In this document: positions 48,111-59,747 of the stretch, one piece after another
How the letters are laid out: each line of letters opens with the position of its first letter
Numbering within the stretch: position 1 is the stretch's first letter
Assembly (NCBI GenBank): GCA_013396525.1
Contig: VWYX01000690.1
Coordinates: forward strand, 241,614 to 305,613
Direction of reading: 5' to 3'
Source of the DNA: Chaetorhynchus papuensis
Lineage: Eukaryota; Chordata; Aves; Passeriformes; Rhipiduridae
DNA: 64,000 bases
Position numbers and translations under genes: made by a program
Notes under the pieces: generated by a model
Told to the model about the DNA's origin: nothing
The model's database searches: none
The model's input: the letters and a program-made list of their open reading frames with translations, nothing else

Positions 48111-51100
48111 CTGGTGCGAGCTGTCATCGGAGCAGGGAATGCCACACCTCGGGAGCACAGCGGGATGGAGCACAGCAGGATCGTACGGAGAAGGACTCTG
48201 GACAGCTCTCGACAATTAGCAACAGGCCAGGATGTCCCGAGGGGCCGGATGGGAACGCAGCGATGTCTGGCGGGGCACGCTGTCTGAATGTTCAAATACA
48301 GAAACAGATGTTAATTACTCTGCATAGCCAGGACATCATTAGCAGTTACATCTCCTGGAGATTCTGAAGTACAAATTCCTCTGATTATGCCAAACGTGCC
48401 CATCCCACCCCCAGAAGCCATGACGTGTGAGTAGTTGCCTCGGCAAACCTCCCTCCTCCGAGATACTTCCCCTTCCTCCTTCATATTCTCTGCTCTCAAA
48501 ACAACCTGTCTTAATGAAATTCCTGCTTTGGAAAACTGCTGTCTCCTTTGGGATGGGCTTTTAGCAACAACTTGGAGGCAACAAGAACCCTTGTCCATAA
48601 GTGTCTGGCTCTCCAGCATACTCTTACTTCCTTTATTTTAGGTTGGGGAGGGAGCACAAAAGTAAGGATTTAGCTGGCACCATGTGATCATTGAGCCTCT
48701 TTAGGAGCATGGCAGACCAAGAGACCCCATTCTGCCCCCTCACCTTGCTCACCATCCCCACAGCCGCACCATCAGATGCAGCGTGGTACCCCTGGGGTAG
48801 GTGATGGTGAACTCACAAAGAGCTTTTCTCTTCCAGCCCTCCCCACCAGTGACAATTCCAGGCAGCAGGGAAAAGATGCCCTGTGGTGAGCACCTGGACA
48901 GGTGCTGCTAATGGAACCAGAGCAGCAAAGGGAGGGTGTACGGAATGGGCAAGGGCCACCACTCGGGGACCAGGAATGAGTAGATAAGGGACTGATTCAG
49001 GAACCCTTCAGGTTCAAAAGGACCACCCTGATCCTTTTTAGCCCAAGGGTCTGCACAGCTACACAGGGAATTCCAGGCTCACAGCACCTCCAAGGCACTC
49101 AATGAGCTGCTCCGGCACTGGAAAGGCGAGAGATTCAGGAGAGCTAACGAGGGAGCGAGACCAACCCCAGCAGACAGAGCACCCCCCAAGTGCCACATCA
49201 CAGCATCTTCCTTGCAGGAGATGTGTTCACATGCCATGGGATAGGAAGGGAAAGCACTCAGCATCCAGCAGCTCAGCACTAATCTGCTGGGCTGGGCTGG
49301 AATTCCAAGGACTTCCCAAGCTCTGCCTGCCGGCCAGAGTCTGCAGGAGACTAACAAGGGCAAGCTGGAGAGCAAGACCTTGACCACATCAGTGCTGCAG
49401 CCTCTGTGGATTGTAGAGCTGCCTGGGAGAGCACAGAGCTCAGCACACATGGACCCTGGTGCTGTGCTTCCACTTCCATGGACCAGCACAAACACAGGGG
49501 ATTTGCTGCCCAGCAAAGTTGCCCATGAGTAACTTTCTCTGCAAACTTTTTCGTCACAGGAGCAGAAGAACACAAGTTGGGAAGCTGCCTGTGATACCCT
49601 CAGTAAACTGAAATCACCTGGGCTGGGACTGGGAACAAGATGCTGAAGGGGAAACTTTGGTGTCACAGGAAGCACCACATTAGAAATGCAGCTGGGCAGC
49701 ATCACTGGAGGGGACAACAGCTTTTTGTAAGGTCTTGGTCTCTATCTCACCAAATTGAGAATGCATTGATAACCCTGAGGTTTGGCATGGGCTGGGGCAG
49801 GACACCAGCTCAGTGCCCTGACACAGTGTCACTGCCACCATCCCTGATGCTGAGCCTGCTCAGGCCCACAGCATTCCCTACAAAAGGGGCTGCACTGCAG
49901 GAACAGAAAAGCTCTTTCTTTTTTTATGAACGCTCATTAGAGTTTACACCGTTGGCAAAGTGTGGAGGCACGCATTTGTGGAGGAACAGAGATACGGTTC
50001 CAATACTGGTTTTAATGTGCAAGCCTAAAGACTCGGCTTCAGTTTTTAGAAATCAAACTTGATCATCTCAAGCTGGCAAAAATAGCCCCATGTTCCCTTG
50101 AGTTATTTTCTTTTCAAATAGGCAGGGTACAGCACAATAGGAAATATCAGCAGTTATGTATTCAACCTCCAGAAACCCAACGGGCCAATTCCAGCAACCC
50201 ACGGCAGTTTTCCAATCCTCCCTGATCTATTTGCTGGAGTTAGCCTGAAAAGCAGGCTGCCCCCGAGCCATTCAGCAAACTCCACGTCCCGCTAATTACA
50301 TCAATATAAATGTATTATCTTGGCTGTCAAACACGGGCTGCCTGAACAGGACAAGGCTCTGCCATGGAAATGCAGGAAAACAATTGCTCTTTCTGCTGGT
50401 GACACATTTCTCTGGATCCTATTTCCTTGCCAGGGCTCCCCCTTCTCCCTTCTGCCCAGGCACCAGGGCACCAGCATTTTTTTCTTCCAGAGAAGAGGAA
50501 ATGGCACACAAAAACCCTCCTCATCTCTTAAGCAACTGAACACCAACGAATTTTGGGAACACCACTGGCATTTCCTATCAGCCAACCTGAGAGCTGCCAG
50601 CACACAGGGAAGGGAGCTGAGAGGGCAAGAGTTAAATGTTTCTCGTGAGCAGGCAGCAGCTCTTCTGCCTCTCTTGGCTTCCTCAGCTGCCACTGCTAAA
50701 TACAAGGCAAGTGTCAACACTCCAAACAGCAAATGTGACAGAAATCCGGAGCAGCCCGCTCCTCCCTGCCCAGCTCGCTGACCGTGGCCTGGAGAGGAGG
50801 GAGTCTCTCAGGAAGGCTCCAACAGTAACCAGCAAGGTTGAGGCAAACACAGGCAGATCCAGAGGCTTCCAGGGAGCAGGGAGGGAGCTCGCTTCACTCC
50901 AGAGAGTGGGATTATGACGGAAAATGAGGAGGAAGCCACTGACTCACCTGTCCCACCCGCGTAAGCAGCTTTCCCACCGAAGGCTGCACTGAGAGTGACC
51001 TTGCTTGGAGCCCCAGGTTCCAGCAAATCGGGGGCTCACAAGGTTCCCCCAGCTCTGGGCACTGGGAGAGAGCCATGGTGGCAGGACACTGGGCTGACAC

Positions 51101-53242
51101 ACGCTTTCCAGATCCGCCTCCTCTGACCGCAGGCAGCCACAGCCCCTCACTCCAGCTTCCCTCTGCTTCATAAAAACCCTCACTTGGAGAAATGCCACAG
51201 GGTCTGGTCCTTCCCAGACCCCTCTGCTCACAGGAAGGGTCAGAACAAAGCCAGAAACAACCAAGCCTGGATTCAGATGGAGCGGGAAGATGGGAGGAAA
51301 AAAGCATTTCTCCACCTGGGAGCAGATGATGTTCCTGCCAGCAGGGATCAGCACGACCATGGACATACAGCACAGGCTGAGTCTCTCTCCAGATCTCACG
51401 TGCCAGCAGTGCAAACTTGGAAAGCTCCCACAAAACCCCCGGAACAGAGGAGAACAGCGTGTTTTCCACGAGTTAAGGCCAACTGCACTCAGCTGGCTGA
51501 GGGAAGACCAGGCCCGTGGCCACTTCCCTCTGCAAAGCCAGTGGAATTCTGAGAAAAGATAAAGGGAGCCCAGAGCAAAGATAAGGGAGGAGCAAGCCAG
51601 GAGAGCGGGGGGTAATCAGTGTATCTGCCGAGGGCATCCAGGCTCCTCCATGGGGTCACCCAGCCCTTCCGCCACCATGAGACAGCTCCGAGTCTGGGCA
51701 AGACGCCCAACCTTTTTTACATGCAACTTTAGCACTTTTGGGTTGTTTTCCAAGATTTATTCCGATTCAGGAGACACCGTGCCTGGCCCACGCCTCCAGT
51801 TCCCTCACGCACCGAGTCATCAGGCTGGAGGAGGCTGCTCTCCCTCCTGCCAAAGCAATCGGGCTTAGCAAACCCAGCCAGTCACATCAAACCTTCAAAG
51901 GCCTCTCCAACCATTCAACCCTTCCTGGGGAAGGGAGCAATGTTGGGTCTTGCCTTCTACCTTCAACTGTTAAAGCCTTGGACACAAAAAGAAGCTGATG
52001 CAACTTGAAGCAAGTTAATATCCCCACATACATAAAATCAGGGTAATTTGAATCATGCCTCGGACATGTTATGCTCAGGCAGAGCTCAGCCCTGCTCTGG
52101 TTCACTCAGGAGCACAAGCCAGACTGTTCAGCAGGATCTCAAAAACGGCCAGACAAAAGCCACCAGCAGACTCTCAGTGTCACAGGAGGCCAGTCTGTCA
52201 CCGCAGGTCTGCTCCAGTTTAGGGAAGAGCACACAAGTCCCTCTGAGTCCCAGGTGATAACACGCAAAGCGTGGCAAGATCTCTGCATTCAGAGCTGCAA
52301 AGGGCCACAGTCTGGGATCTGCACCCCTCTCCTCCACCTTGGCTCCCTCCAAACACATCTCCCAGTCTCTATCAGCTCCTGACCGACCCACAGCACTGCA
52401 GCACTGTCCTGCACCAGTGCCCCAGGCCACGTGCAGTGAGCAATTCCCAGATAACCTTCTGCCCGACCATGAGAAGCCACCCAGCCGCATCCCGGGCCTG
52501 CAGGCCTACGGAGCGCCAAGCTTCAGTGAGATTCCCAGCTGAAAAAACGCTTGGAGGAAACAGTATGACATTTCAAACACAATGTTCACATTATCCCAGC
52601 TCCTCTAGCAGGCCCACGGATGATCACCCTAAACAGTTGTTTCCTGGTGCCTGGGGGGATGTACCCCAGGAGCAGAGAGAGCTCAGCAAATGGAGAGGAT
52701 GGCAAGTACAGAGTTTTTTCCATCCTCTAAGATTCCTGCACCCAGGACCCGGAGGCTGAGATGCTTCAACTGCAGCTGAGCTGACATGCAGCAAAATCCA
52801 GGAGTCTTGATGAGACACTGGGACCCCAACAGCCTTAGGATGTTCAAGACCCAAGGATAAGAGCCAGTCAAATGATTCCAAAGGGCAAACTCGCAGAGGC
52901 TCGAGAAACTCCACACAAAAACCTGCACGGGTGTCTAAGCTGGAGGTGAGAGTGCAGACCTGAAGGACAGGCAGCCCGGGGTGCTGGGGGCTCTGCCGTG
53001 CCCCGGCACCCGGCGGTGCCACAGGCGGGTTCCTCTGCCCGCGGGAGGATCCGGGAGCTGCGATCTCCCCGCACGGGGCGCAGGGCGAAGGCGGGTCAGG
53101 CACTGCAGCCTAAGGCGGGCAATCACGAAGCCTCCCCGTCCCCCCCGGCTGCTGCACGACCCTCAAGCCCATTAAAACCCCTCCGGCTGTGCGGCCGGGC
53201 TGGGGTGCGAGCGGGGCCCCCGCAGCCCCCGGGTCCCCCCGA

Positions 53243-53312
53243 AGCCCCGGGCAAGGCACCCCGCCATGGAGCGGCCTTGCCGTGAGCGCTGCAGCCCCGG
53301 GCAAGGCACCCC
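53243..53312. repeat. 20-bp direct repeat in the CpG island
   Basis: The motif agccccgggcaaggcacccc occurs at 53243-53262 and again at 53293-53312, with a looser third match near 53890. It lies in the first intron side of CAPN15. Confidence 0.8.
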
Positions 53313-53575
53313 GGCCGCCGTACAGCCCCGAGCCGGGACCCCGGCACCGCCCGCCGCCCCCGGGCCGCCCCGGCCTCCAGCCCCCGCTCGGGCCCACCGG
53401 CAACAGGTGGTGCGGGGCGGCCCGGGGGCGGCCGGGCCCAGCCGGCGCCTCCGGTCAGGAGAGCCCCAGGCGTCCCCCGGCGCGGGCTGGAGCCGCGGCC
53501 CGCGGGGCTGCGGCGGGAGGCCCCGGGCGGGCGGCCCGTCCCCGCTCCCTCCCCCGCGCCCCCGCCGCTGCTCAC

Positions 53576-53800
53576 CTGGGGGTGGAGGCGCCGCGCTGCC
53601 GCTGTCCCCCCGGCCCCGCGCGTTCCCCCGGGCGGAGCAGCTCGCACCCGCCCCGGCCGCCCCGCCGGCCCTTCCTCCCGCCCGCCCGAGCCCCGCGCCC
53701 GCCCTACGCCGCCGCCGTGCGCAGCGCCCCGTCCCGGCCGCGGGCGTGCGGCGCGGAGACAGCGCAGGGACCGTCGTGAATAGCGCGGCGGGACTACGAG
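53576..53800 (-). other. CAPN15: CAPN15 non-coding exon 1 (5' boundary uncertain)
   Basis: On the minus strand a strong donor, cacccccag|gtgagc, ends the exon at 53576 in the middle of the CpG island, as expected of a CAPN15 first exon. The 5' edge is inferred to lie near the first ZNF143-like element at about 53.8 kb; no sequence mark fixes it. GC-rich frames through this segment are open on several strands and are not taken as coding. Confidence 0.55.
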
Positions 53801-53808
53801 CCCCGAGG
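53793..53808 (+). promoter_or_regulatory. ZNF143/THAP11-like element (weaker copy)
   Basis: The sequence actacgagccccgagg resembles the core ACTACAA(C/T)TCCCAG, with changes in the second half. Confidence 0.45.
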
Positions 53809-54004
53809 GGCGCCGCGCGCAGGAAGCGGAAGGCGGCGGCCGAGCGGGGCACCGGGAGCGGCGGTTCGGGGCCGGGGCAGGCCCGGCGGAGCCCCGGGCA
53901 GGGGCGGTGGTTCGGGGCCGAGGGGCCGGCGGAGCTCCGAGCGCGCGGAGGGCGGGGGCCGGAGGGGCCGGTGAGGGACGGCGGGCGCTGTGCGGCAGGA
54001 GAGG

Positions 54005-54029
54005 ACTACGACTCCCAGCGTGCCTTGCG
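54005..54029 (+). promoter_or_regulatory. ZNF143/THAP11 site with adjacent TGCCTTGCG
   Basis: The sequence opens actacgactcccagcgtgcc and ends ttgcg. This is close to the full-length vertebrate consensus, including the downstream half that is often present at CpG-island promoters. It lies about 430 bases from the CAPN15 exon-1 donor. Confidence 0.75.
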
Positions 54030-55205
54030 ACCCGTGGGAGAGCGCCGCCCCCCGGGCGGGGGTCGCAGCGGAGGCGGCGATGCCCTCTGGGGCGGCCGGT
54101 CCTACCCGGGCTGAGGGTCCCGGGGTGTTCCGGGGATCCCGTGGCTCCGGTCGTCCGGTGGCGCGGTTTGGGAAAGGCGGGTACGTGACCCTGAGCCCTC
54201 ACTCGGAGGCTCCGTGCGCCCCTGAGCGTCCCCGCCCGCTCCCCTGGAAGGCGCCGCCGTGAGGGGATGGAGGATCCGGGCGTTCCCTGCAAGGATCAGA
54301 GCCCGCGGCTGAGCCAACCTGAGCAGAAGCCGCTCGTAATTACAGCTCTTAATGACCTGGCGGCACATGAAGCGAAGGTGGAGCCGGCAGGGACCTGCTC
54401 GGCGCTGCGGGCGATGTGCAGCCGTGGTTCGGCGTGGGACGGCGGCAGCGGGGCCGGGCCGCGGCCTTTGGGCAGCTGCAGCTGGGGCCTGCACCCCCAC
54501 CCAGCCTCGGAGTCCAGACCCACTTCCCGACCCAGCCCAAGGCCGGACTCGCCGGGTTAAGAAGCACCTTCAAACCCTCCCACCCCACGGAGATGAGAGC
54601 TGGGAGCAGTTCACGCAGCACCTGCTGCACTCGCCGTGCTGGGCTGCTCCCTCCCGGAGCCACGAGTGAAAACGGGGAGGGGGTCCCAGATGTGACCCAG
54701 CCCAGCTGGTCCAGCACACGCTGATTGGAAATCAATGGTTGTTGTTCCAGCAAAAGTAGCATCATTTAAGCCACCGGTCTTGGAGGGGGATTACTGGCTG
54801 CTAAGTGAAACACGGCAGTTGCTAACCAGGGAAATTGTTCTCTTTAGGCTGTTGGACTCTCCCCAGAGGGCATGCTAGGCTTTCTGTGTGGGCATTTGAG
54901 GGGTACTGACATGGCAGATGTTCATAAGACCTTCTGTAGCACGATGCAGGGACCAAAAGCTGGTGGAGAGCTTGGGCTTCCCTTCATCTCTCTGTAAGGT
55001 GTGACTGCCAGTCATATCAACACATTTATTTGCAGACAGATCTTTTCTAGAGGCTGCAGACACAGTTCTGCCCCTGTTTTGTGGGGTGGGCCAGGGGAGG
55101 AGCAGCTCCATGCTGCCCTCACTCACAGATGGGATTCCTGGCCTGGGGAAATTGAGGGCTCGGTGCTCCCGCGGTGCCTGAGGAAGGCACAGAGCAGGAA
55201 TCCCC

Positions 55206-55312
55206 AAAATCACAGGATCGTGGAAAATCCCGAGCTGGAAGGGACCCACCAGGATCATCAAGTCCAACGGCTGGCCCTGCACAGGATATCCCCAGGAATC
55301 CCACCATGGCCA
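55206..55312 (-). mobile_element. CR1 LINE 3' tail fragment
   Basis: It has aaaatcacaggatcgtggaa, then gagctggaagggacccacca, then ggctggccctgcacaggata. It is a reverse-oriented tail of the same subfamily as the copies at 18921 and 41423. Confidence 0.85.
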
Positions 55313-55923
55313 GTGGGGCTGCCCTGCCCATTGTAGGGCAAAAGCTCTCAGGATCCACTGGGGAACGGGGGAATTTGGGCTTAGAAGAATCCGCTGGCTC
55401 CACCATGGTGGGCGTTTCCTGTAAGATCTGTCACCAGCTATGGAATGTTAGCTGGAGTGGGAGCTTGGGCACTCGGGGATGTATCTGGACACCATTCAGT
55501 GGCTGCACTCTGGTGCCACATGAGGCACCCTCAGCTGTCCAGGTCCTGGCCCCACAGGTCACATGAGACCTGCTGGATGTCTTCATCCCTGACCTCTTCA
55601 GCCTTATGGAACAGCAGTCGGCTCCCCAAAGCACCCGAAACACACCCATGTGTGGGGAGTTGGGTTCAGCTCCTTTTGTTATGCTCAGGACTGTTAATGA
55701 GTGTGAGCAGTGTGAGAGCACAGCACAGGAGTTCCTCCAGCTCATGTGGGCTTCAACATCACATTTACACAGCACAAACCCCAGCTCTGGCATGGCAGGG
55801 AGTTCCTGGCTGGAATTATGTCACCAGCCTGGCCCTCATTATTTGGAGAATAAATGTATGAAGCAGACTTTGCCCAGTTAGAAAGTGATTTCAAGCAGTG
55901 GATGATTTCAGCATGTTCAGTTA

Positions 55924-56322
55924 GGAATTAAAATTGTGGGAAGGTTGGGGTTGGAAGGAACATTAAAGCTCATCCCGTGCCACCCTTGCCACGGGCAGGG
56001 ACACCTTCCACTGTCCCAGGCTGCTCCAAGCCCCGTCCCACCTGGCCTTGGACGCTTCCAGGGATCCAGGAGCAGCCACAGCTGCTCTGGGCACCCTGTG
56101 CCAGGGCCTGCCCACCCTCCCAGGGAACAATTCCTTCCCAAGATCCCATCCAGCCCTGCCCTCTGGCACTGGGAAGCCATTCCCTGTGTCCTGTCCCTCC
56201 ATCCCTTGTCCCCAGTCCCTCTCCAGCTCTCCTGGAGCCCCTTTAGGAACTGGCAGGGGCTCTGAGCTGTCCCTGGATCCTTCTCTTGTCCAGGTGAGCA
56301 CCCCCAGCTCTCCCAGCCTGTC
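55924..56322 (-). mobile_element. CR1 LINE fragment, probably young
   Basis: It has ggttggggttggaaggaac, then acgggcagggacaccttcca, and extends to gtgagcacccccagctctcc. Over more than 300 bases it matches 17215-17640 with only scattered differences. Confidence 0.9.
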
Positions 56323-56429
56323 AGAAATTCAGTGAACTGGGATCCACGTTCCCTAATTTTAGCTGGATAAACTGAGGCCCTTGACTGGCAGTGGCCATCA
56401 CATCTATGAGCAGTGGAGAAAGACAGAGG

Positions 56430-56620
56430 ACTCCAGTTACTCCAGACAAGTTCCTGTTCTGTCATTGATGATAAAGTGGATCAGACATTCAGCTGGCACA
56501 GCAGAGGCATCAATATTGCAGTGAGCTGCATTCCTGGGAACGAAGGAATGCCGTGGCTGAAAGCCTGGCTAAAGGTGAGGGGAATGTCACCTGCTGCTGT
56601 GCCCTGAGCAAGCCTCATCA
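56430..56620 (+). pseudogene. Possible RNase H-like relic of a retroelement
   Basis: A short plus-strand stretch contains an IPGNE motif (near 56532-56546). It is followed, after a frame change, by a segment resembling the alanine/leucine/lysine-rich helix that usually comes next in retroelement RNase H domains. The reading frame is broken, there are stops on both sides, and no neighbouring reverse transcriptase or LTR is recognised. CR1 does not itself encode RNase H, so if real it comes from another element. The similarity is short and may be chance. Confidence 0.25.
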
Positions 56621-57480
56621 CAGGAAACAATCATTTTCAAGCACTCTATCTCCACACTGACTGTTCCCAGCTTCTCCACCTGCCATGCCTCCTAAAATGA
56701 CCATTCCATGGTTTTTCCTGGAGCTGCCTGGGCTGCCTGGGCCATCCTGAGCTTTTTTTTACCATACAAACCTTGCTTTCCTATGGCTGCAAAGATTCTC
56801 CCCCAGCCACCACCACTTCCCAAATCTGACAGAGAAGAGCGTCAGCCAGCTCTCCCCACAGCATGGACTCGCACAGCTGGGATCCAACCAGCCACGGATC
56901 AATGTGTGTCAGCCCAGACATGGCTCTGGATCTCTCTGTGAGCTCCCCTGGCACCGATCCCGAGCTGCTGTGCCATGGGATACCCTGGAGGATGGGAGGT
57001 GGCCTGGAGCAGACCCAGCTGGCCAAGCACAGGGATACACACCCAGGGTTGGCAGGGACTGGAGGAGGCACAGGGAGACTTCCCATTGTGTTCTGGCAGT
57101 GCGGGAACCAGCAGCTCCTGCCTGAGGCACATCAGGTGAGAGGGAGGAAAGGTTTGCCTGTTCCACATCCCAGGATCTTCCAGTCCTCGTTTCCCAGGAC
57201 ACCAAGCTTGAATGAGCCTTCCCTCTGTCCTCACCCCTGCTGTGACCTCCACTTCACCCTGGCAAGTGGCTCTTTCCTGGTACTGCCCTCAACCCTCCCA
57301 ACTGCAGCCTGAGGAGGTCCTGATTGCTGTCAGAGGGCAGGACAGAAAGTCATGGGATCCATCACTGATTTGGGAGGAGATCTTCCTCCTTGGGCTGTTG
57401 CAACGGAAGGCTTTTTGCAGCAAGGCAGGTGCAAGGAAATGCAAGCCTTGACTAAATATAGAATGTATACATATTGTATA

Positions 57481-57676
57481 AGGGTGGGGAGGCCCTGGCA
57501 CAGGGTGCCCAGAGAAGCTGTGGCTGCCCCTGGATCCCTGGAAGTGTCCAAGGCCAGGGTGGACGGGGCTTGGAGCAAGCTGGGATAGTGAAAGGTGTCC
57601 CTGCCCATGGCAGGAAGTGAGACAAGATGAGCTTTAAAGTTCCTTCAACCCAAACCATTCCATGACTCTGTGATTA
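57481..57676 (+). mobile_element. CR1 LINE 3' fragment
   Basis: It has agggtggggaggccctggca, then cagagaagctgtggctgccc, and a tail aacccaaaccattccatgac. Orientation is plus. Confidence 0.9.
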
Positions 57677-59246
57677 TCTCTGTGTGTATTTGTCAGTGAT
57701 CAGTGATATGTTTTTATCTGGTAGGGATCTCAGGGTTAAGCAGAACATGCAGTCCTGTGTGTAACATCTGTGTGTGCAACACTGAGGGCATTTGAGAGAA
57801 CAATATTGTACAAACACAGAAGAGTTTTGCTTTCATTGTCAAGAGGATGCACCACCCATGTTTTTGGTCTGAGGGAAATAAGGCTTGATGACTTTGAGAG
57901 GCACAGGAATCCCCCAAGGAAAATCCAGACTGTACCTGTGGAGGCACATGGTCATTGTAGAGGTGTAGCAGGTGCAGTCTGACACCAGGCACATGGCTCC
58001 TGCTCGCCCAGCACCGCGTGCTGTCACCTGCAGTGGGACAGCTGGGGGGATGGAGATGAATGGTCCTGCTGCAGCTGTGCCAGGACAGGTTCAGTGTGCT
58101 CTGTTGTCTTTGTGGTGTGGTTGTGACACTCAAACCTCTCCCTGCTTGAGAGAGAGGTATCCATCCCCTTTGCTCAGGGAGGATTGTCTCTTCCAAAACC
58201 CCAATGTGATGCCAGGGCCCCACACCTGTCCTTGGGACTGAGTCTCATCATAGGGATGTGGGGAATTGGGGTGTCTCTTGGGGTGCTGGAGCTGTGGGAA
58301 TGTCTGTGGCACTCTGGGGGTACTAGGAATTCCCTGTAGTCCTGTGGGAATTCTCACTAGAGGAGGAGAGTTGTCAGCATTTCCTTAGGGGAATCTGAGA
58401 GTCCTGGGAGTATCAGGGCCTTCTTGGGGGAATCTGGGAGCTCTGGGAATACCAGGCATCCCCCCGGGTGTGTGGTGTCCCCAGGAGATGTCACAGTCCC
58501 CAGTTCCTCACAAGGGTGGCACAAGTGCAGGAGGACCTCGGAGATTTGGGGTACCCCAGGTGTCATCAGTGGGGTGGAGGTGTCAGGGACACCAGGGAGG
58601 GGAGGCTTCCCCCAGTCACTGGCTCACTGTGGCCCTTGGGCACACCTTGGGGCAGGGGTAGTGACAGGGACCCCCAGGGCCTTGGGAAGGACAGGTCTCA
58701 TCCCCCTGCAGCCCCTCTACCAACCCCACCCCCCCACTGCCCCTGACACCCCTCAACAGCCCCAGCAACACCCAGTCTCCCCTTGACTCTCTACTTTCCC
58801 AGTGCTCCCCAGCAGCCCCTGCTCACTCTCCAGCCCCCCCAGTGACCCCCAACCTTCCCCAGTGATCACCCCAAGGATCCCACTGCCCCACCACTTCATT
58901 CCCCACTTGCTGTCCCACCCCGAGCCACTGTTTACCCAAGGAAAGAAAGGGATGTGGGTTTGGCAAGGGCCTGGGGTCCACGGCCTCCCTGATCTCCTTT
59001 GACTGCTGGAGTTTTCTCTGTGTTTGCCGTGGCCCTGATGGTTCAAGTCCCTACCAGAGCTGTTATGAGGGGTCTGGCTGTCCCCAAACACAGTACAGGG
59101 GCTCTGCCCTCACCTGCTCCTCACAAACATGGGCTGTGCTGGCATCTCATGGTTCCATGAGGGGATTCTGTCCCAGCCCCCCAGGTTACCCTTTGGATTG
59201 CTGGTTTGACCATTCCTATCCCCAAAGCAGCTACTAAAACACTTCA

Positions 59247-59310
59247 AATCATAGAAGATGTCAAGTTAGAAGGGATCCACAGGGATCACTGCCTCCAGCT
59301 CCCTGCTCTT
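59247..59310 (-). mobile_element. CR1-like tail remnant (copy 1)
   Basis: The sequence aatcatagaagatgtcaagt then agaagggatccacagggatc resembles a degenerate reverse CR1 tail. The same remnant recurs at 61843-61906 in the second copy of the block. Confidence 0.5.
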
Positions 59311-59544
59311 CAAGAGACCAGTCTTCCCAGTACAAAATGCCTCAGGTATGTGGGGGCTGGAAGACTCCTCCTCAGAAAGGGCTGAAGGCAGAGGAAAGAG
59401 TGGTAAAAAGGATTTTTGGCAGCAGTGCCTCTTCTGCCACCCTCCCTAGGCAGAGAGGTTGGGTGACATAGGTGGAAGCTAAGTTTTAACTGAAGTCTGT
59501 CAGAACTGGGTGGTAGAAAGTGTTTGGTAGAGTGGGAGAGGAGA

Positions 59545-59548
<4 letters not shown>

Positions 59549-59598
<50 letters not shown>
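59549..59598. repeat. (TG)25 microsatellite
   Basis: There are 25 perfect TG units. The corresponding repeat in the second copy (62145-62170) has only 13 units. Confidence 0.97.
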
Positions 59599-59601
<3 letters not shown>

Positions 59602-59747
59602 AGCTCAGCCTGCCACTGCTCCTTGGAGCAGCCTGCTCCAAAATCCCTGGGATCCAAGTGTCTCTCTTGTCACCCCAAGGGCCACATTGTCCTGCTGCCA
59701 GGTCTCATTAAAAGGTGAGTAAGGGCGTTGGAGGTCCCCAGGATCCA

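Larger units (their letters stand above)
37538..53575 (-). other. CAPN15: CAPN15 5' intron (16 kb)
   Basis: It lies between the CpG-island exon 1 and the 37 kb exon. It holds CR1 pieces at 41423 and 45801, a short minisatellite at 47113, poly-A runs near 37571 and 40782, a CTATAAATAG element at 39641 and a CpG-richer patch at 48000-48260. AT-rich blocks near 38700-39000 and 50100-50330 might be conserved non-coding DNA. I see no independent gene that I can defend. Confidence 0.7.
53010..54290. promoter_or_regulatory. CAPN15: CpG-island promoter of CAPN15, possibly bidirectional
   Basis: About 1.3 kb of very GC- and CpG-rich sequence, unlike its flanks, surrounds the CAPN15 exon-1 donor. It contains two ZNF143/THAP11-like elements (53793-53808 and 54005-54029) and ETS-like ggaag motifs near 53821. 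A 20-base direct repeat occurs twice 50 bases apart. There is no TATA box at the expected place. A plus-strand donor-like ccg|gtgagg near 53968 would allow a divergent transcript. Confidence 0.85.
54291..57886. other. Intergenic stretch upstream of CAPN15
   Basis: No supported gene is seen. It contains CR1 copies at 55206, 55924 and 57481 and a possible RNase H relic at 56430-56620. A plus-strand frame at 54267-54560 starts with a fair ATG next to the island, but it becomes Gly/Arg/Pro-rich and shows no domain. I do not call it. Confidence 0.65.
57887..59747. repeat. Duplicated block, copy 1 (left of gap)
   Basis: This is 1861 bases that recur at 60483-62319 with a constant offset of 2596 up to the TG repeat and 2572 after it. 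Apart from the TG repeat I saw only about three substitutions (for example caccgcgtg against caccacgtg near 58014, and cagtggg against cagaggg near 58032). Content is unique non-coding DNA with a CR1 tail remnant and a microsatellite. It ends exactly where the N run begins. Confidence 0.95.

Noticed and set aside
53123..54292. Long open frames on both strands over the CpG island (up to 389 codons)
   Set aside because: They arise because GC-rich sequence has few stops. Composition is Arg/Pro/Gly/Ala-rich with no domain, and the region behaves as a promoter and 5' UTR.
54267..54560. Plus-strand ORF of 97 codons beginning MEDPGVPC just outside the CpG island
   Set aside because: The start context is fair, but the product turns low-complexity and matches nothing I know. 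It could be part of a divergent non-coding transcript.
57934..58034. Possible minus-strand exon in the duplicated block (acceptor cccactgcag, donor CCACAG|gtacag)
   Set aside because: Splice-like edges exist and two frames are open, but there is no partner exon in phase and no recognisable protein; it is present in both copies of the block.
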